Of a stretch of DNA of 64,000 nt, positions 41,579 through 51,179 are shown one piece after another. The translations under genes were made by a program, and so were the position numbers. The stretch's first letter is position 1. Each line of letters begins with the position of its first letter. This DNA comes from Cryobacterium sp. CG_9.6. Lineage in GTDB: Bacteria > Actinomycetota > Actinomycetes > Actinomycetales > Microbacteriaceae. The stretch is taken from contig NZ_JARXUZ010000001.1 in the NCBI RefSeq assembly GCF_029893365.1, positions 1,860,001-1,924,000 of the forward strand, in the 5' to 3' direction. Under the pieces are notes generated by a model. It worked only from the letters and a program-made list of their open reading frames with translations, was not told where the DNA came from and made no database searches.

Positions 41579-43678
41579 ATGAAGTCAGCCGATCTGCCGC
41601 TGCTGCAGTCCGTGTCACGACCGACCATTCATCCGGACACCTCGCGAGCCGTTGTCTCCGTTGTTCGAGCCGATTTTGCAGCGGATGACTACGTCGGCCA
41701 ACTTTGGACGGTTCCGTTTGGCGACGGCACCACGCCGCAACGTCTGACGCGTGGACATCGGGACTCGTCGCCGCAGTTTTCGCCTGATGGCACGGTTCTC
41801 GCGTTTCTTCGCTCCGGACCGGGTGCGCCCGCACAGTTGTTCGTGGTTGATGCTGCTGGGGGAGAGCCGGTCAAGGTCACGCGCGTGACGCTCGGTGTCA
41901 GTGATTTTCGCTGGCGCCCCGACTCGGCCAGTATTGCGTGTGTGACGCGGGTACCGGAGCCGGGACGGTACGGAACAGTGTCGGGCCTCGAGGCCGGCTC
42001 GGAACCGGCGCGTCGGATCACCACGCAGCGGTATCGGTCAAACGGTGTGGGGTTCACGTCGGACCGTCGCTCACACGTGTTCATGGTGGCCGTGCCCGAC
42101 GTGTGGGCCGAGCCGGTGCCGTCTGCCGTCCCATCGGTTCGGGACGCGGTCGACGCCACGGGCGCAGTCGCACAGCCCGTTGACTCCAGCAACAGTGCAC
42201 CCCTCGGATTCCCGCAAGCCCGCCAGGTAAGTGCGGGGGACTACGACCATGCGGGTCTGATCTTTTCCGCCGATGGATCGCGTCTGCTGAGCGTGTCGGC
42301 GCGTCATCTCGACCGGGACCGGGACCTCCGGTCGGAGGTTGTGGAATTTGCGGTGCCGGTCGACCTGTCCGCGGCAGAGGATGCCCTATCCTTTCGGGTT
42401 GTTGTCTCGGAAAATGAGAATCTGAGCATCTCGACCATCACGATGGCAGAGGACGGACAACTTTTTCTTCTCGCCACGAACGTGGGAATCAGCGGGCGCG
42501 ATTTCGTCGGAGCCAACACAGCGTTGTACGTGCTCGAGGCGAGCGGGGAGCGAAGCCCGCACCGGGTTACCGACCCCAACGTAATCGATCTGGACGCATC
42601 CGGGGGACTCAGCGTGACTGCGGACGGTCAGGTGCTGGCCCAGAATTGCAGCCGGGGTGAGGTTCATCTCGTGCGCATCGACTCCGAGGGTGTTCTTGAC
42701 CCGGTCTCGTCGGGTGCGATGGTTGTCACGGCGCACGACAGTGTGGGGTCGACCATTGTGTATGCCTTTCAGGACGGATCGACTGCGGGCGACCTCCGGC
42801 TCGTCGGGTCCGGCAGCACGACTCTCACGGACTTTTCGGCACCGGTCAGGCAGCTTGGTGTGGCGCCGGTGGCCGAGCTCACGGTTCAGGGCCGGGACGG
42901 CTACCCGGTGCACGGCTGGGTGCTGACCCCGCCGGGAGACGGGCCCCACCCGGTGCTGTTGAACATCCACGGCGGGCCGTTTGCCCAGTACACCGTGGCG
43001 CTCCTCGACGAAGCCCAGGTGTACGTCGATGCGGGTTATGCCGTCGTGATGTGTAACCCACGCGGGTCGGCTGGTTACGGTCAGGCTCATGGCCAGTCGA
43101 TCCGCGGCGCGCTGGGCACAGTCGACCAGGATGATGTGCTGGATTTTCTGGATGGCGCACTGGCCGCGCGGCCTCGGCTTGATTCTGCCCGAGTGGGTAT
43201 TATGGGCGGATCCTATGGCGGATATCTCACGGCCTGGATCATTGCTCACGACCATCGTTTCGTCGCGTCAATTGTGGAGCGAGGTTATCTCGACCCCGAA
43301 CGATTCATCGGTACGTCCGATATTGGTGACTTCTTCAGCGAGGAATACACCGGAACAAACGTGGAAGACATGCAACGGCAGAGTCCGCAGGCCGTCGTCG
43401 GGAACGTGTCCACTCCCACGCTGGTCATGCACTCGGCCGATGACCTTCGGTGCCCGCTGTCACAGGGCGAACGGTATTATTCTGCGCTCAAGCGTGGTGG
43501 AGTCCACAGTGAACTCGTCATATTCCCGGGTGAGAACCACGAATTGAGCCGTGGCGGGAGCCCTCGACACCGGCTGCAGCGCTTTGAGATCATTCTTGAG
43601 TGGTGGGCGTGCTTCCTGCCCTCGGCACAGAACCTCGGCAGCGACACCGCCGGCCAGCCCCGATGTGACGCATCGTAA
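41579..43678 (+). CDS. S9 family peptidase (prolyl oligopeptidase/acylaminoacyl peptidase type)
   Basis: 699 residues. The N-terminal 430 residues form a beta-propeller of WD40/TolB-like repeats (for example SPQFSPDGTVLAFLRSG and DFRWRPDSASIACV). The C-terminal alpha/beta hydrolase has the nucleophile in GIMGGSYGGYLT, Asp in MHSADDLRCPL, and His in PGENHELSR. It cleaves short peptides or N-acylated peptides in the cytoplasm, the propeller screening substrate size. It is co-transcribed with the SDR. Confidence 0.92.
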   Translation: MKSADLPLLQSVSRPTIHPDTSRAVVSVVRADFAADDYVGQLWTVPFGDGTTPQRLTRGHRDSSPQFSPDGTVLAFLRSGPGAPAQLFVVDAAGGEPVKVTRVTLGVSDFRWRPDSASIACVTRVPEPGRYGTVSGLEAGSEPARRITTQRYRSNGVGFTSDRRSHVFMVAVPDVWAEPVPSAVPSVRDAVDATGAVAQPVDSSNSAPLGFPQARQVSAGDYDHAGLIFSADGSRLLSVSARHLDRDRDLRSEVVEFAVPVDLSAAEDALSFRVVVSENENLSISTITMAEDGQLFLLATNVGISGRDFVGANTALYVLEASGERSPHRVTDPNVIDLDASGGLSVTADGQVLAQNCSRGEVHLVRIDSEGVLDPVSSGAMVVTAHDSVGSTIVYAFQDGSTAGDLRLVGSGSTTLTDFSAPVRQLGVAPVAELTVQGRDGYPVHGWVLTPPGDGPHPVLLNIHGGPFAQYTVALLDEAQVYVDAGYAVVMCNPRGSAGYGQAHGQSIRGALGTVDQDDVLDFLDGALAARPRLDSARVGIMGGSYGGYLTAWIIAHDHRFVASIVERGYLDPERFIGTSDIGDFFSEEYTGTNVEDMQRQSPQAVVGNVSTPTLVMHSADDLRCPLSQGERYYSALKRGGVHSELVIFPGENHELSRGGSPRHRLQRFEIILEWWACFLPSAQNLGSDTAGQPRCDAS

Positions 43679-43794
43679 AGCACCCGCGTAAAGCACCGCG
43701 TAAACCCGCCGTTCGTGGCCCCTCTTTAACCTCACCTGCAGTGACCGATAATGCACATTATGTCAATACGCAGCTCTCGTTGGCACAAAAATGG

Positions 43795-45591
43795 TTAGAC
43801 GGCTGAGGTGATCGTGCGCCGTGCATCGTCGCCGAGGATCTCGGAGGCGGCCCGTCCCCGCGCCTTGGCCAGATACATGTCCTGGTCGGCCCGGTGCAGA
43901 AGCTTCTCGGGGTCTTCCTCGCCCGCACCCCACGCCATTCCAATACTGACCCCAACCGTGACAGTCATGGCCCCGAGTGAAATCGGACGGGTAATCAGTT
44001 CCTGAAGGGCATCCGCTCGTGTAACGAGGTCTTGCGTGGCTCGGATATCGGGAAAAACAACCACAAATTCGTCGCCACCGATCCGAGAAATGGTGTCGGT
44101 GGTTCGAGTTCCCCGACGGATTCGGGCAGCTACTTCGATCAGGACGGCATCTCCGGCCTGATGGCCCAGCGTGTCGTTGACCGCTTTGAAACCGTCCAAA
44201 TCCAGAAAAAGCACCCCAATGCGAGTGCCGGACTTCCTCGCCTGCCTCATCTCGGCATTCAAGCTTTCGAGAAGTCGTAACCGGTTGGGAAGATCGGTGA
44301 GGGGATCATGGAATGCGAGGTGTTTCACCCGTGCCTCAGCAGCACGCAGGGCGGTCACGTCGGTCACACTGCCGAGATGTCCGACAAAGGCATCGTTCAG
44401 CACAATCGGCGCCGCCGTGATCTGCACCCAGTTCTCCTGCCCGTTCGGCAGACGAAATCGAACCGTGTCCTCAAAAGGTGCCGTGCTGGTGAGGTAATCG
44501 CCCCACGCGGCATGAACGCGTTCGACATCGTCTGGACCCAGCAGAGACGTCCAGCAGTCCACGGCTCGAGTGCGCTCGTCGGTGACACTCGACAGCGCAA
44601 CCCACCGTTCGTTCGTGGCCGTGGCTCGCCCCTCAGCGTCGAACTGCAGAATTCCCACCGGTGCGAGCTGTATCAGTGACTGCAACGAGGCCGCAGTGGC
44701 CGACAGCTCCCGCGTACGAGCAGTGACCGTTTCCTCCAAGACCCGGTTGGCGTGAAATAACGCCGCAGTGGCTTCAGTGTGAAGATGGTCCAGGACCCGG
44801 AGGCGTCGTGACGCCAGCCATCCCACGATGCAGCCCAGCAGAGTCATCATCAAAACCAAGGATGCGATGGCAAATCGGGTATCGAACCACCCAGACTGCT
44901 GGGCAGCGAGCAGGAGAAAACCCAGCAGCGCTGGTCCGAACAGCACGGTGGGCAGAACAAGTCGCAGCAGTTGCCCGCCACTCCCGCTCTCGCGTGCCAC
45001 ACCCAGGAGACCATGGGACGGGTACTGCAGGAGGACGGCTCCGGACAGGACTGTCAGACTGAGCGCTGTGGGCAAAGCCATGCTGGTTGCGCCACCGATG
45101 GTGTACAGCGATGACACGTTGTACAAATAACCGAGGAGCGCCATCAGACTCAGTCCGAGCGAGATGAGCGCGCACCCCAGGGTGAGGCCCGGCCGGCGCC
45201 CCGCTCGGGACAAGACAGCTCCTCCGAGCACCAGGAGGGAGGCTGCCGTCGTTGGGGCCATCCTCGCCGTGTCGCCACGCAGATCAATTCCGGGCATCAG
45301 CGTATCGATCCCGAGCGAGGGACCGAAGATGTATTCCACCAGAGTGAGTGCACCGGCGAGGGCCGCCGCTCCCCCGAACGCAAACATCAGCCTGGTGCGC
45401 CGCGTTGACGTACCGTGCATCAGCAGTGTGCTGAGAGAGATCAGAACGACCGCCGCTGCAGCCGTTGGCTTGATGGAACCGTAACCGGGAAAGAACTCGG
45501 TGAGAACGGAAATGCCTGCATACCAGCCGAATAGCACAAGCAAAGCAGTCAGGCCCACCGCACCCGCAATAACTCGTCCGACCTTTGGCAC
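43795..45591 (-). CDS. Membrane-bound diguanylate cyclase (PAS-GGDEF)
   Basis: 598 residues from GTG 45591. The N-terminal 260 residues contain about eight membrane helices of MASE type, then a short coiled coil (ATAALFHANRVLEETVTART), a PAS domain (about 305-420) and a GGDEF domain. The active site RIGGDEF is at 503-509, and an allosteric RxxD site (RTTD) sits five residues before it, so product inhibition is likely. It makes cyclic di-GMP in response to an unknown envelope or ligand signal. No EAL domain or effector gene is nearby. Confidence 0.9.
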   Translation of the reverse strand: MPKVGRVIAGAVGLTALLVLFGWYAGISVLTEFFPGYGSIKPTAAAAVVLISLSTLLMHGTSTRRTRLMFAFGGAAALAGALTLVEYIFGPSLGIDTLMPGIDLRGDTARMAPTTAASLLVLGGAVLSRAGRRPGLTLGCALISLGLSLMALLGYLYNVSSLYTIGGATSMALPTALSLTVLSGAVLLQYPSHGLLGVARESGSGGQLLRLVLPTVLFGPALLGFLLLAAQQSGWFDTRFAIASLVLMMTLLGCIVGWLASRRLRVLDHLHTEATAALFHANRVLEETVTARTRELSATAASLQSLIQLAPVGILQFDAEGRATATNERWVALSSVTDERTRAVDCWTSLLGPDDVERVHAAWGDYLTSTAPFEDTVRFRLPNGQENWVQITAAPIVLNDAFVGHLGSVTDVTALRAAEARVKHLAFHDPLTDLPNRLRLLESLNAEMRQARKSGTRIGVLFLDLDGFKAVNDTLGHQAGDAVLIEVAARIRRGTRTTDTISRIGGDEFVVVFPDIRATQDLVTRADALQELITRPISLGAMTVTVGVSIGMAWGAGEEDPEKLLHRADQDMYLAKARGRAASEILGDDARRTITSAV

Positions 45592-45691
45592 TAATCCCCC
45601 GCTCCCGCTTCACAGGACGTGCAGCAGATGATTCCAGCATAGATCGATAGAACAGGCCCGATCGACAGAACTGGCCCGGGGGCGAGCCCGA

Positions 45692-45934
45692 TCAGTGCTG
45701 AAGCGGAGGCTTGGTGTGGATCACCATTCCCAGTTCGTTGACCGGTTCAAAGGCATCGCGATCCCATGCTCCCGGATGCGGAACGGGGCAGTTGAGGATG
45801 GTGTTCTTCGTTGAATGGTCTATAAAGTGCTCGCGCATGGCACTGCCGCACACCGGACATGCTTGAGCGCCCAGCTGTTGGGCAAGAGCCCGAAGCTCCC
45901 CCTCGCTCGACTTTGCATTGACGTCTGGATTCAT
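45692..45934 (-). CDS. Small Cys-containing hypothetical protein
   Basis: 80 residues from ATG 45934. A C-P-V-C pair at 26-29 and a later Cys/His set (HFIDHST, LNCPVPHPG) suggest a small zinc ribbon. TACTCT at 45946-45941 lies 6 nt before the ATG, so the gene is probably leaderless. I do not recognise the family. It sits between the diguanylate cyclase and the dha operon on the same strand. Confidence 0.6.
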   Translation of the reverse strand: MNPDVNAKSSEGELRALAQQLGAQACPVCGSAMREHFIDHSTKNTILNCPVPHPGAWDRDAFEPVNELGMVIHTKPPLQH

Positions 45935-45990
45935 GCGATCAGAGTACGCTCAATTCGATAAAATAAACAGAGTGTGCTAGAGAACGAGTG

Positions 45991-46716
45991 TCAGGTGTTG
46001 TCCTCGCCGAAGCCGGACTCCAAGAGAGCAGCAAGGGCAGCCACCGCATCTGTCGCGTCAGTGCCGAGAGCCGAGATCTCCGCCGTCATCCCCCGCGACA
46101 ACCCGAGCGACATGATGCCGAGCAAGCTCGTGGCGTCCATGCCGTTGACGAGGACTGTCGCCTCGAAGGTTGCAGCGAGGGTCACAAATTCGGCAGCGGG
46201 ACGCGCGTGTAACCCGTCCCGGTTCACCAGCGTGACCGCTCGAAAAACGGATGCCTCCTGGTCCGACGCTGGGACCCGCTCAGCGCTGGTCGGCTCCGGC
46301 CGTTGCGGGTCCGCCCGTTGCGGATCCCTGGCCGATAGCGCGGCAGCGGCCACCGTGGTCAGGTCTCCCCCGATCTCTGCCGCGACGGCGGCAGCCACGC
46401 CGCCCTCCACGAGCGGAGCATCCACAATCCGAATGCGAGCACGAAGGTCCTCATCCAGAAAGTCCAGCGCGGTCTCAGCCGTGAGGATGGCGGAACCCAG
46501 GTCGCACAGCACGACCGCGCTGCCCTCCCCCGCCGCGGTGAGCATCCCTTCGGATACCTTGAGAAAACTTGTGCCGATTCCGTCATCATCGGTACCGCCC
46601 GCCGGAACAAGAATGGCGTGGGGAGCCATCTGCCGTGCCAACGCAGTCAGCCCCTCGGCGATGAGCGAACTGTGGGACACAAAGACGAGGCCCACTCGCC
46701 CGGTATCGTCACCCAT
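45991..46716 (-). CDS. dhaM: PTS-dependent dihydroxyacetone kinase phosphotransferase subunit DhaM fused to HPr
   Basis: 241 residues. An EIIA-Man-like domain (1-125, phosphorylated His15 in VFVSHSSL) is joined by a Pro/Arg-rich linker with a repeated D-P-Q-R motif (131-145) to an HPr domain (158-241, His170 in NRDGLHARPAAEF). It passes phosphate from EI/HPr to the ADP bound in DhaL. The EI-like third domain of the E. coli protein is absent. The ATG shares one base with the DhaL stop codon. Confidence 0.93.
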   Translation of the reverse strand: MGDDTGRVGLVFVSHSSLIAEGLTALARQMAPHAILVPAGGTDDDGIGTSFLKVSEGMLTAAGEGSAVVLCDLGSAILTAETALDFLDEDLRARIRIVDAPLVEGGVAAAVAAEIGGDLTTVAAAALSARDPQRADPQRPEPTSAERVPASDQEASVFRAVTLVNRDGLHARPAAEFVTLAATFEATVLVNGMDATSLLGIMSLGLSRGMTAEISALGTDATDAVAALAALLESGFGEDNT

Positions 46717-47351
46717 CAGATAGTCACCGTGTTGACCGCGGCCCGCAGCAGGAGCCGGGTGGACTCAGCACCCGGATCACGGTGTCCCCGCGCGCGCTCT
46801 CCGAGATAGCTCGCGCGCCCCTTCCGGGCCACCAATGGTTCGGTGTCGACGGCGCCCTGGTCTGCCGCATCGGCGGCAGCTCTCAGGATCTCCTGTGGCG
46901 TACCACCGTCAGCAGCGCACGCAGCGGCGGCCTCCACGGCCGGGGTCCATGCGTCGATCATGGTCTTGTCCCCCACGACCGCCTTGCCGCGCAGCACGAT
47001 GCCATCCCGAGCGGCCGTCAGAAATGCCACGGTTCCGGCAGAATCCACGTCGGATAACCCGGCAGCGGCGACAGCTGCTTTCAGAAACGCCGTGCCGTAG
47101 AGCGGACCGGACGCACCACCCACCGTGGAAATGAGGGTGCTGGCCACCAGTTTGAGAACGTCCGCAGGCACACTCTCCGCCTCCACGACAGCAAGCCGCT
47201 CAGCAATAGCCTGAAAGCCACGGTCCATGTTTTCACCGTGATCGCCGTCACCAATTTCACGATCCAGAGTGTTGAGGTCACTGCGATTCTCAGCAATAAC
47301 CTCCGCAGACAGCCGCATCCACCCAATCATCCACGTTGTCGTCAAATTCAT
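46716..47351 (-). CDS. dhaL: Dihydroxyacetone kinase subunit DhaL
   Basis: 211 residues. The all-helical nucleotide-binding subunit has the conserved NTLDREIGDGDHGENM, whose Asp residues coordinate Mg-ADP, plus the GGASGPLYGTAFL loop. It holds ADP as a fixed cofactor that is rephosphorylated by DhaM and transfers phosphate to dihydroxyacetone on DhaK. It is encoded between dhaK (9 bp gap) and dhaM. Confidence 0.95.
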   Translation of the reverse strand: MNLTTTWMIGWMRLSAEVIAENRSDLNTLDREIGDGDHGENMDRGFQAIAERLAVVEAESVPADVLKLVASTLISTVGGASGPLYGTAFLKAAVAAAGLSDVDSAGTVAFLTAARDGIVLRGKAVVGDKTMIDAWTPAVEAAAACAADGGTPQEILRAAADAADQGAVDTEPLVARKGRASYLGERARGHRDPGAESTRLLLRAAVNTVTI

Positions 47352-47360
47352 GTGTCTGCG

Positions 47361-48362
47361 TTACCTTCCCCAGCGCAAAGCGGATGTCTGAACAGGTGCG
47401 TCCCAGAGGTCAGTCAACTCCTCGTCCAGTTTGAGGACAGAGATCGACGCTCCCTGCATGTCCAGGCTCGTCGTGTAGTTCCCCACGAGCGACCTCGTCA
47501 CCGTGATTCCACGCTCAGCGAGCACCTCGGCCGCGCGCCGGAACAGGATGTAAAGCTCAATCTGCGGGGTGCCGCCCATGCCATTCACAAAAAGCAGCAC
47601 ATTGTCACCGCTCGTGAACGGGAGATCTTCGAGGATCGGCTCGAGCAGGCGATCGACGATGGCATCGGCGGGCTCCAGCGGAATACGTGCCCGGCCCGGT
47701 TCGCCGTGAATGCCGATGCCAATCTCAACCTCATCGTCGGCGAGTACAAAACTCGGCACTCCCGCGTGTGGCACCACACACGCGGTGAGGGCAACGCCCA
47801 TGGAGCGGACCGAAGAATTCACCTTTTCGGCGATACCAGCGACGGTCTCGAGATCGTCCATTCGCTCCGCCGCGGCACCGGCAATCTTCTCCACCAATAC
47901 GGTGCCGGCAACCCCGCGTCGTCCGGCTGTATACAGCGAATCCTTGACGGCCACGTCATCGTTGGTGATGACAGCCCGAACTTCGATATCTTCCAGAAGC
48001 GCGAGGTCGGCGGCCGTCTCGAAGTTCAGCACGTCCCCGGTGTAGTTCTTGACGATGTGCAGAACACCAGCCCCACCGTTGACCGCCTTGGTCGCCGCGA
48101 GAATCGGGTCAGGTGTCGGCGACGTGAACACGGGACCGGGCACAGCCGCATCCAGCATTCCGAAACCCACAAACCCACCGTGCAGGGGCTCATGCCCACT
48201 TCCGCCACCGCTGACAATGCCGACCTTGCCCCGAACTGGGGCGTCTGCACGCGCAATGAACAGCGGGTCCGTCGATACGCGCACCACGTCTGCGTGAGCA
48301 GCTGCGAAGCCCGCCACCGCTTCGGCGACGACATTGCTTGGATCATTGATGAGTTTCTTCAT
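47361..48362 (-). CDS. dhaK: Dihydroxyacetone kinase subunit DhaK
   Basis: 333 residues from ATG 48362; the frame is open upstream, but the family N-terminus MKKLINDP fixes the start. The substrate-binding stretch [15 protein letters not shown] (52-66) and the covalent hemiaminal His219 in [11 protein letters not shown] are present. It binds dihydroxyacetone covalently and gives dihydroxyacetone phosphate for glycolysis. It is the first gene of dhaKLM. No dhaR/dhaS/dhaQ regulator lies next to it. Confidence 0.95.
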   Translation of the reverse strand: MKKLINDPSNVVAEAVAGFAAAHADVVRVSTDPLFIARADAPVRGKVGIVSGGGSGHEPLHGGFVGFGMLDAAVPGPVFTSPTPDPILAATKAVNGGAGVLHIVKNYTGDVLNFETAADLALLEDIEVRAVITNDDVAVKDSLYTAGRRGVAGTVLVEKIAGAAAERMDDLETVAGIAEKVNSSVRSMGVALTACVVPHAGVPSFVLADDEVEIGIGIHGEPGRARIPLEPADAIVDRLLEPILEDLPFTSGDNVLLFVNGMGGTPQIELYILFRRAAEVLAERGITVTRSLVGNYTTSLDMQGASISVLKLDEELTDLWDAPVQTSALRWGR

Positions 48363-48443
48363 GGTTATCCATTCACTCCATGGACTCCGGTTTCCCGAAG
48401 GTGTCGGCTCTGACACGCCAAACATACGCGAAACCCGGCAGCT

Positions 48444-49496
48444 TCACCTGCGTGTCGCGCTAACCCACTCTGCGAGTTTGGACGTCCCTGCGCCCGAGTC
48501 AATGGCGTCTGCGGCCACGCGCAGCTTCGCACGGAAGCGGTCAAGAATCGCAACCTGCACCTGAGAAGGATCATTGGCCAGGTCGAAGGCCACAAGGCCA
48601 GCCGCCGCGTTCAGCAGCACAATGTCCCGAATGGGGCCCGGCTCCCCGGAGAGGACCGCGTGTACGACGGCGGCATTGTGCTGAGCGTCTCCACCCACAA
48701 GATCCCTCATCTGGGCACGCGCGATGCCCAATTCCCGTGGATCGATGTCGTGTTCGGTAACGAGCCCTCGGCTCACCTCCCAGACGTGGCTGTGACCCGT
48801 GGTGGTGAGCTCGTCAAGACCGTCATCGCCGCGAAAGACGAGTGCGGTCGCTCCTCGCGTCTGAAAGACACCGACAAAGAGTGGAACTCGATCAAGATTC
48901 GCCACCCCTACAGCGGATGCCTCCGGTCGCGCTGGATTGCACAGCGGGCCCAGATAGTTGAAGACGGTTGGAATACCCAGTTCCGCACGGGTGGACGCGG
49001 CGTGACCGAATCCCGGGTGGAAGGCTGCAGCGTACGCGAACGTGATTCCAGATTCCCGGAGAACCTCGGCCACACGATCAGCCGGAAGTGCCAGGTCTAT
49101 GCCGAGCGCCGAAAGTACGTCCGATGAACCCGAAGCTGAACTTGCGGCTCGGTTCCCGTGTTTCACCACCGGTACGCCGGCCGCCGCACACACGATCGAC
49201 GCCATCGTCGAAATGTTCACCGTTCCGAACCGGTCACCACCGGTACCCACGATGTCGAGGCCCATGGAATCGACGTTCAGCGGGACCGCGTGTTCGAGAA
49301 TTGCATCGCGGAACCCGACGATCTCGTTGACGGTCTCCCCTTTTGCTCGCAACGCCACCAAAAAAGCGCCCAATTGCGCCGGTGTCGCCGCCCCCAACAT
49401 CACCTGCTCCATGCACCACGCCGCATCCGCCACGCTCAGGTCTTCACCATCAAGAAGAGCGGTAAGAATATTTGGCCAAGTCTGGGAATCAAGCAT
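48444..49496 (-). CDS. trpD: Anthranilate phosphoribosyltransferase
   Basis: 350 residues from ATG 49496. PRPP and anthranilate sites are visible: IVGTGGDRFGTVNIST, KHGNRAASSASGSSDVL (with the G-N-R-A-x-S-S-x-S-G-S-x-D signature) and NYLGPLCNPA. It makes phosphoribosyl-anthranilate, the second step of tryptophan synthesis. TAGAAT at 49509-49504 lies 7 nt before the ATG and no ribosome site is present, so it is probably leaderless. No other trp gene is nearby. It is divergent from ctaE, a common actinobacterial neighbour. Confidence 0.95.
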   Translation of the reverse strand: MLDSQTWPNILTALLDGEDLSVADAAWCMEQVMLGAATPAQLGAFLVALRAKGETVNEIVGFRDAILEHAVPLNVDSMGLDIVGTGGDRFGTVNISTMASIVCAAAGVPVVKHGNRAASSASGSSDVLSALGIDLALPADRVAEVLRESGITFAYAAAFHPGFGHAASTRAELGIPTVFNYLGPLCNPARPEASAVGVANLDRVPLFVGVFQTRGATALVFRGDDGLDELTTTGHSHVWEVSRGLVTEHDIDPRELGIARAQMRDLVGGDAQHNAAVVHAVLSGEPGPIRDIVLLNAAAGLVAFDLANDPSQVQVAILDRFRAKLRVAADAIDSGAGTSKLAEWVSATRR

Positions 49497-49503
49497 GTGG
49501 CCA

Positions 49504-49509
49504 ATTCTA
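49504..49509 (-). promoter_or_regulatory. -10 box TAGAAT of trpD
   Basis: A near-consensus hexamer 7 nt before the trpD ATG. Confidence 0.5.
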
Positions 49510-49640
49510 CTGAAATAGCCCCACTTCCCTGTCTCCGTCGGCATCCCGGCTCCTTTTGAAGGGGACCCTAACCCCACAACTGGTGCGCCACACCAGACCG
49601 AATGAGAAAAACCCGGGCGGAAATCGGCCATAATAGAAGG

Positions 49641-50270
49641 GTGACCAGCACCTCAATTACTCAGACGGCGATAGCACCCGTTGTGAACCGGCCTAACAGC
49701 GTGGCTGTGGGCACCATTGTGTGGCTGGGTAGCGAGGTGATGTTCTTTGCGGGACTCTTCGCCATCTATTTCACCCTTCGATCGACCTCACCTGAGCTGT
49801 GGCTCTTTGAGGCCGATAAGCACAACTTCACCTTTGCGTTGATCAATACGCTCATCCTGGTGTCGTCATCCGTGACCTGCCAAGCCGGCGTTTTTGCTGC
49901 CGAGCGCTTGCAGGCTCGCTCAACGGGCTGGAAGCCCAGCGAGTGGGGCATGGTTGAGTGGTTCTTCCTCACCTACGCCCTGGGTGCGATCTTCGTAACC
50001 GGACAGGTATTCGAATACGCCACACTCGTTTCCGAGGGAATATCACTCGGATCCAACGCGTACGGCTCGGCCTTCTACATAACCACGGGGTTCCACGGAA
50101 TCCACGTGACGGCAGGCTTGATCGCGTTCCTCCTCATCATTGGTCGCGGTTTTGCAGTCAAGAACTTCGGTCACAAGGAAGCCACCAGCGCCATCGTGGT
50201 TTCTTACTACTGGCACTTCGTCGACGTCGTCTGGATCGGGCTTTTCCTGGTCGTCTACGTTCTTAAATAA
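49641..50270 (+). CDS. ctaE: Cytochrome c oxidase subunit III (CtaE)
   Basis: 209 residues from GTG 49641; CATAAT-AGAAGG precedes it, giving both a -10 box and a purine-rich ribosome-like stretch. Five membrane helices: the first contains [18 protein letters not shown] with the conserved Glu, and later [15 protein letters not shown] and [19 protein letters not shown], both diagnostic. It stabilises the aa3 oxidase core. It starts the operon ctaE-qcrC-qcrA-qcrB. Confidence 0.94.
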   Translation: MTSTSITQTAIAPVVNRPNSVAVGTIVWLGSEVMFFAGLFAIYFTLRSTSPELWLFEADKHNFTFALINTLILVSSSVTCQAGVFAAERLQARSTGWKPSEWGMVEWFFLTYALGAIFVTGQVFEYATLVSEGISLGSNAYGSAFYITTGFHGIHVTAGLIAFLLIIGRGFAVKNFGHKEATSAIVVSYYWHFVDVVWIGLFLVVYVLK

Positions 50271-50294
50271 GAAGCAGGAGCGGACACCTTCAGC

Positions 50295-51125
50295 ATGACC
50301 ATGAACAACACCCACCCAGTCGCAACGCCCCGCAAGGTTGGCAAAGCACGTAAGACCGGCCGTCGGCATCCTCTGGCCAGCGTCGCACTCATCGCCATCG
50401 GCTTGCTCTTCACTGGTGCCGGTTACGCGGCCCTCAGTACCTCAACCGCAACCGCTTCTATCGACGTAGCGTCGCAGCAGACGATCAGTGAGGGCGAGAA
50501 ACTCTTCGCTGCTAACTGCGCTACCTGCCACGGTCTTGCGCTCGAAGGTTCCGAAGAGGCGCCGAGCCTACTAGGTGTCGGTGCCGCCTCTGTGGACTTC
50601 CAAGTCGGCACCGGACGTATGCCCCTCCAGGCACACGGGCCTCAGGCTGCGAAGAAGCCGGTTCAGTTCACCGAAGCGCAGACCGCTGCCATGGCTGCCT
50701 ATGTTGCTTCCCTGTCACCCGGACCCGCCATTCCCACAGGCGAAGTGATCGATGGTCAGGGTGACGCGGCTAACGGCGCCGAACTTTTCCGGATCAACTG
50801 TGCAATGTGCCACAACGTGGCAGGTGCCGGTGGAGCGCTCACCGAGGGCAAATATGCTCCGGCAATCAAGAATGTCTCCGGAGAGCACATCTACGAAGCC
50901 ATGATTACCGGCCCGCAGAGCATGCCCGTCTTCAACGACATGAACGTGTCGGCTGAAGGCAAGCGCGACATCATCACGTACCTCAAGTACATCGAGAACA
51001 ACCCGTCACCGGGTGGATTCGCTCTCGGATCCTTGGGGCCCGTTGCAGAAGGTCTCTTCATCTGGATCTTCGGTCTGGGAGCACTCGTAGCCCTCACCGT
51101 GTGGATCACTGCAAAGTCGAATTGA
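50295..51125 (+). CDS. qcrC: Cytochrome bc1 complex diheme cytochrome c subunit
   Basis: 276 residues. A cytoplasmic basic N-terminus and a signal anchor (about 28-50) lead to two class I cytochrome c domains with heme motifs CATCH (75-79) and CAMCH (169-173), axial Met residues in GRMP and SMPVF, and a C-terminal membrane helix (about 250-270). The diheme subunit passes electrons from the Rieske centre directly to the CuA site of CtaC without a soluble cytochrome c, as in other actinobacteria. Confidence 0.95.
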   Translation: MTMNNTHPVATPRKVGKARKTGRRHPLASVALIAIGLLFTGAGYAALSTSTATASIDVASQQTISEGEKLFAANCATCHGLALEGSEEAPSLLGVGAASVDFQVGTGRMPLQAHGPQAAKKPVQFTEAQTAAMAAYVASLSPGPAIPTGEVIDGQGDAANGAELFRINCAMCHNVAGAGGALTEGKYAPAIKNVSGEHIYEAMITGPQSMPVFNDMNVSAEGKRDIITYLKYIENNPSPGGFALGSLGPVAEGLFIWIFGLGALVALTVWITAKSN

Positions 51126-51179
51126 TCGATTACCTCATGCGACACAGCATTGAATTTATAGCTGGTAAAAAGGAGAACA

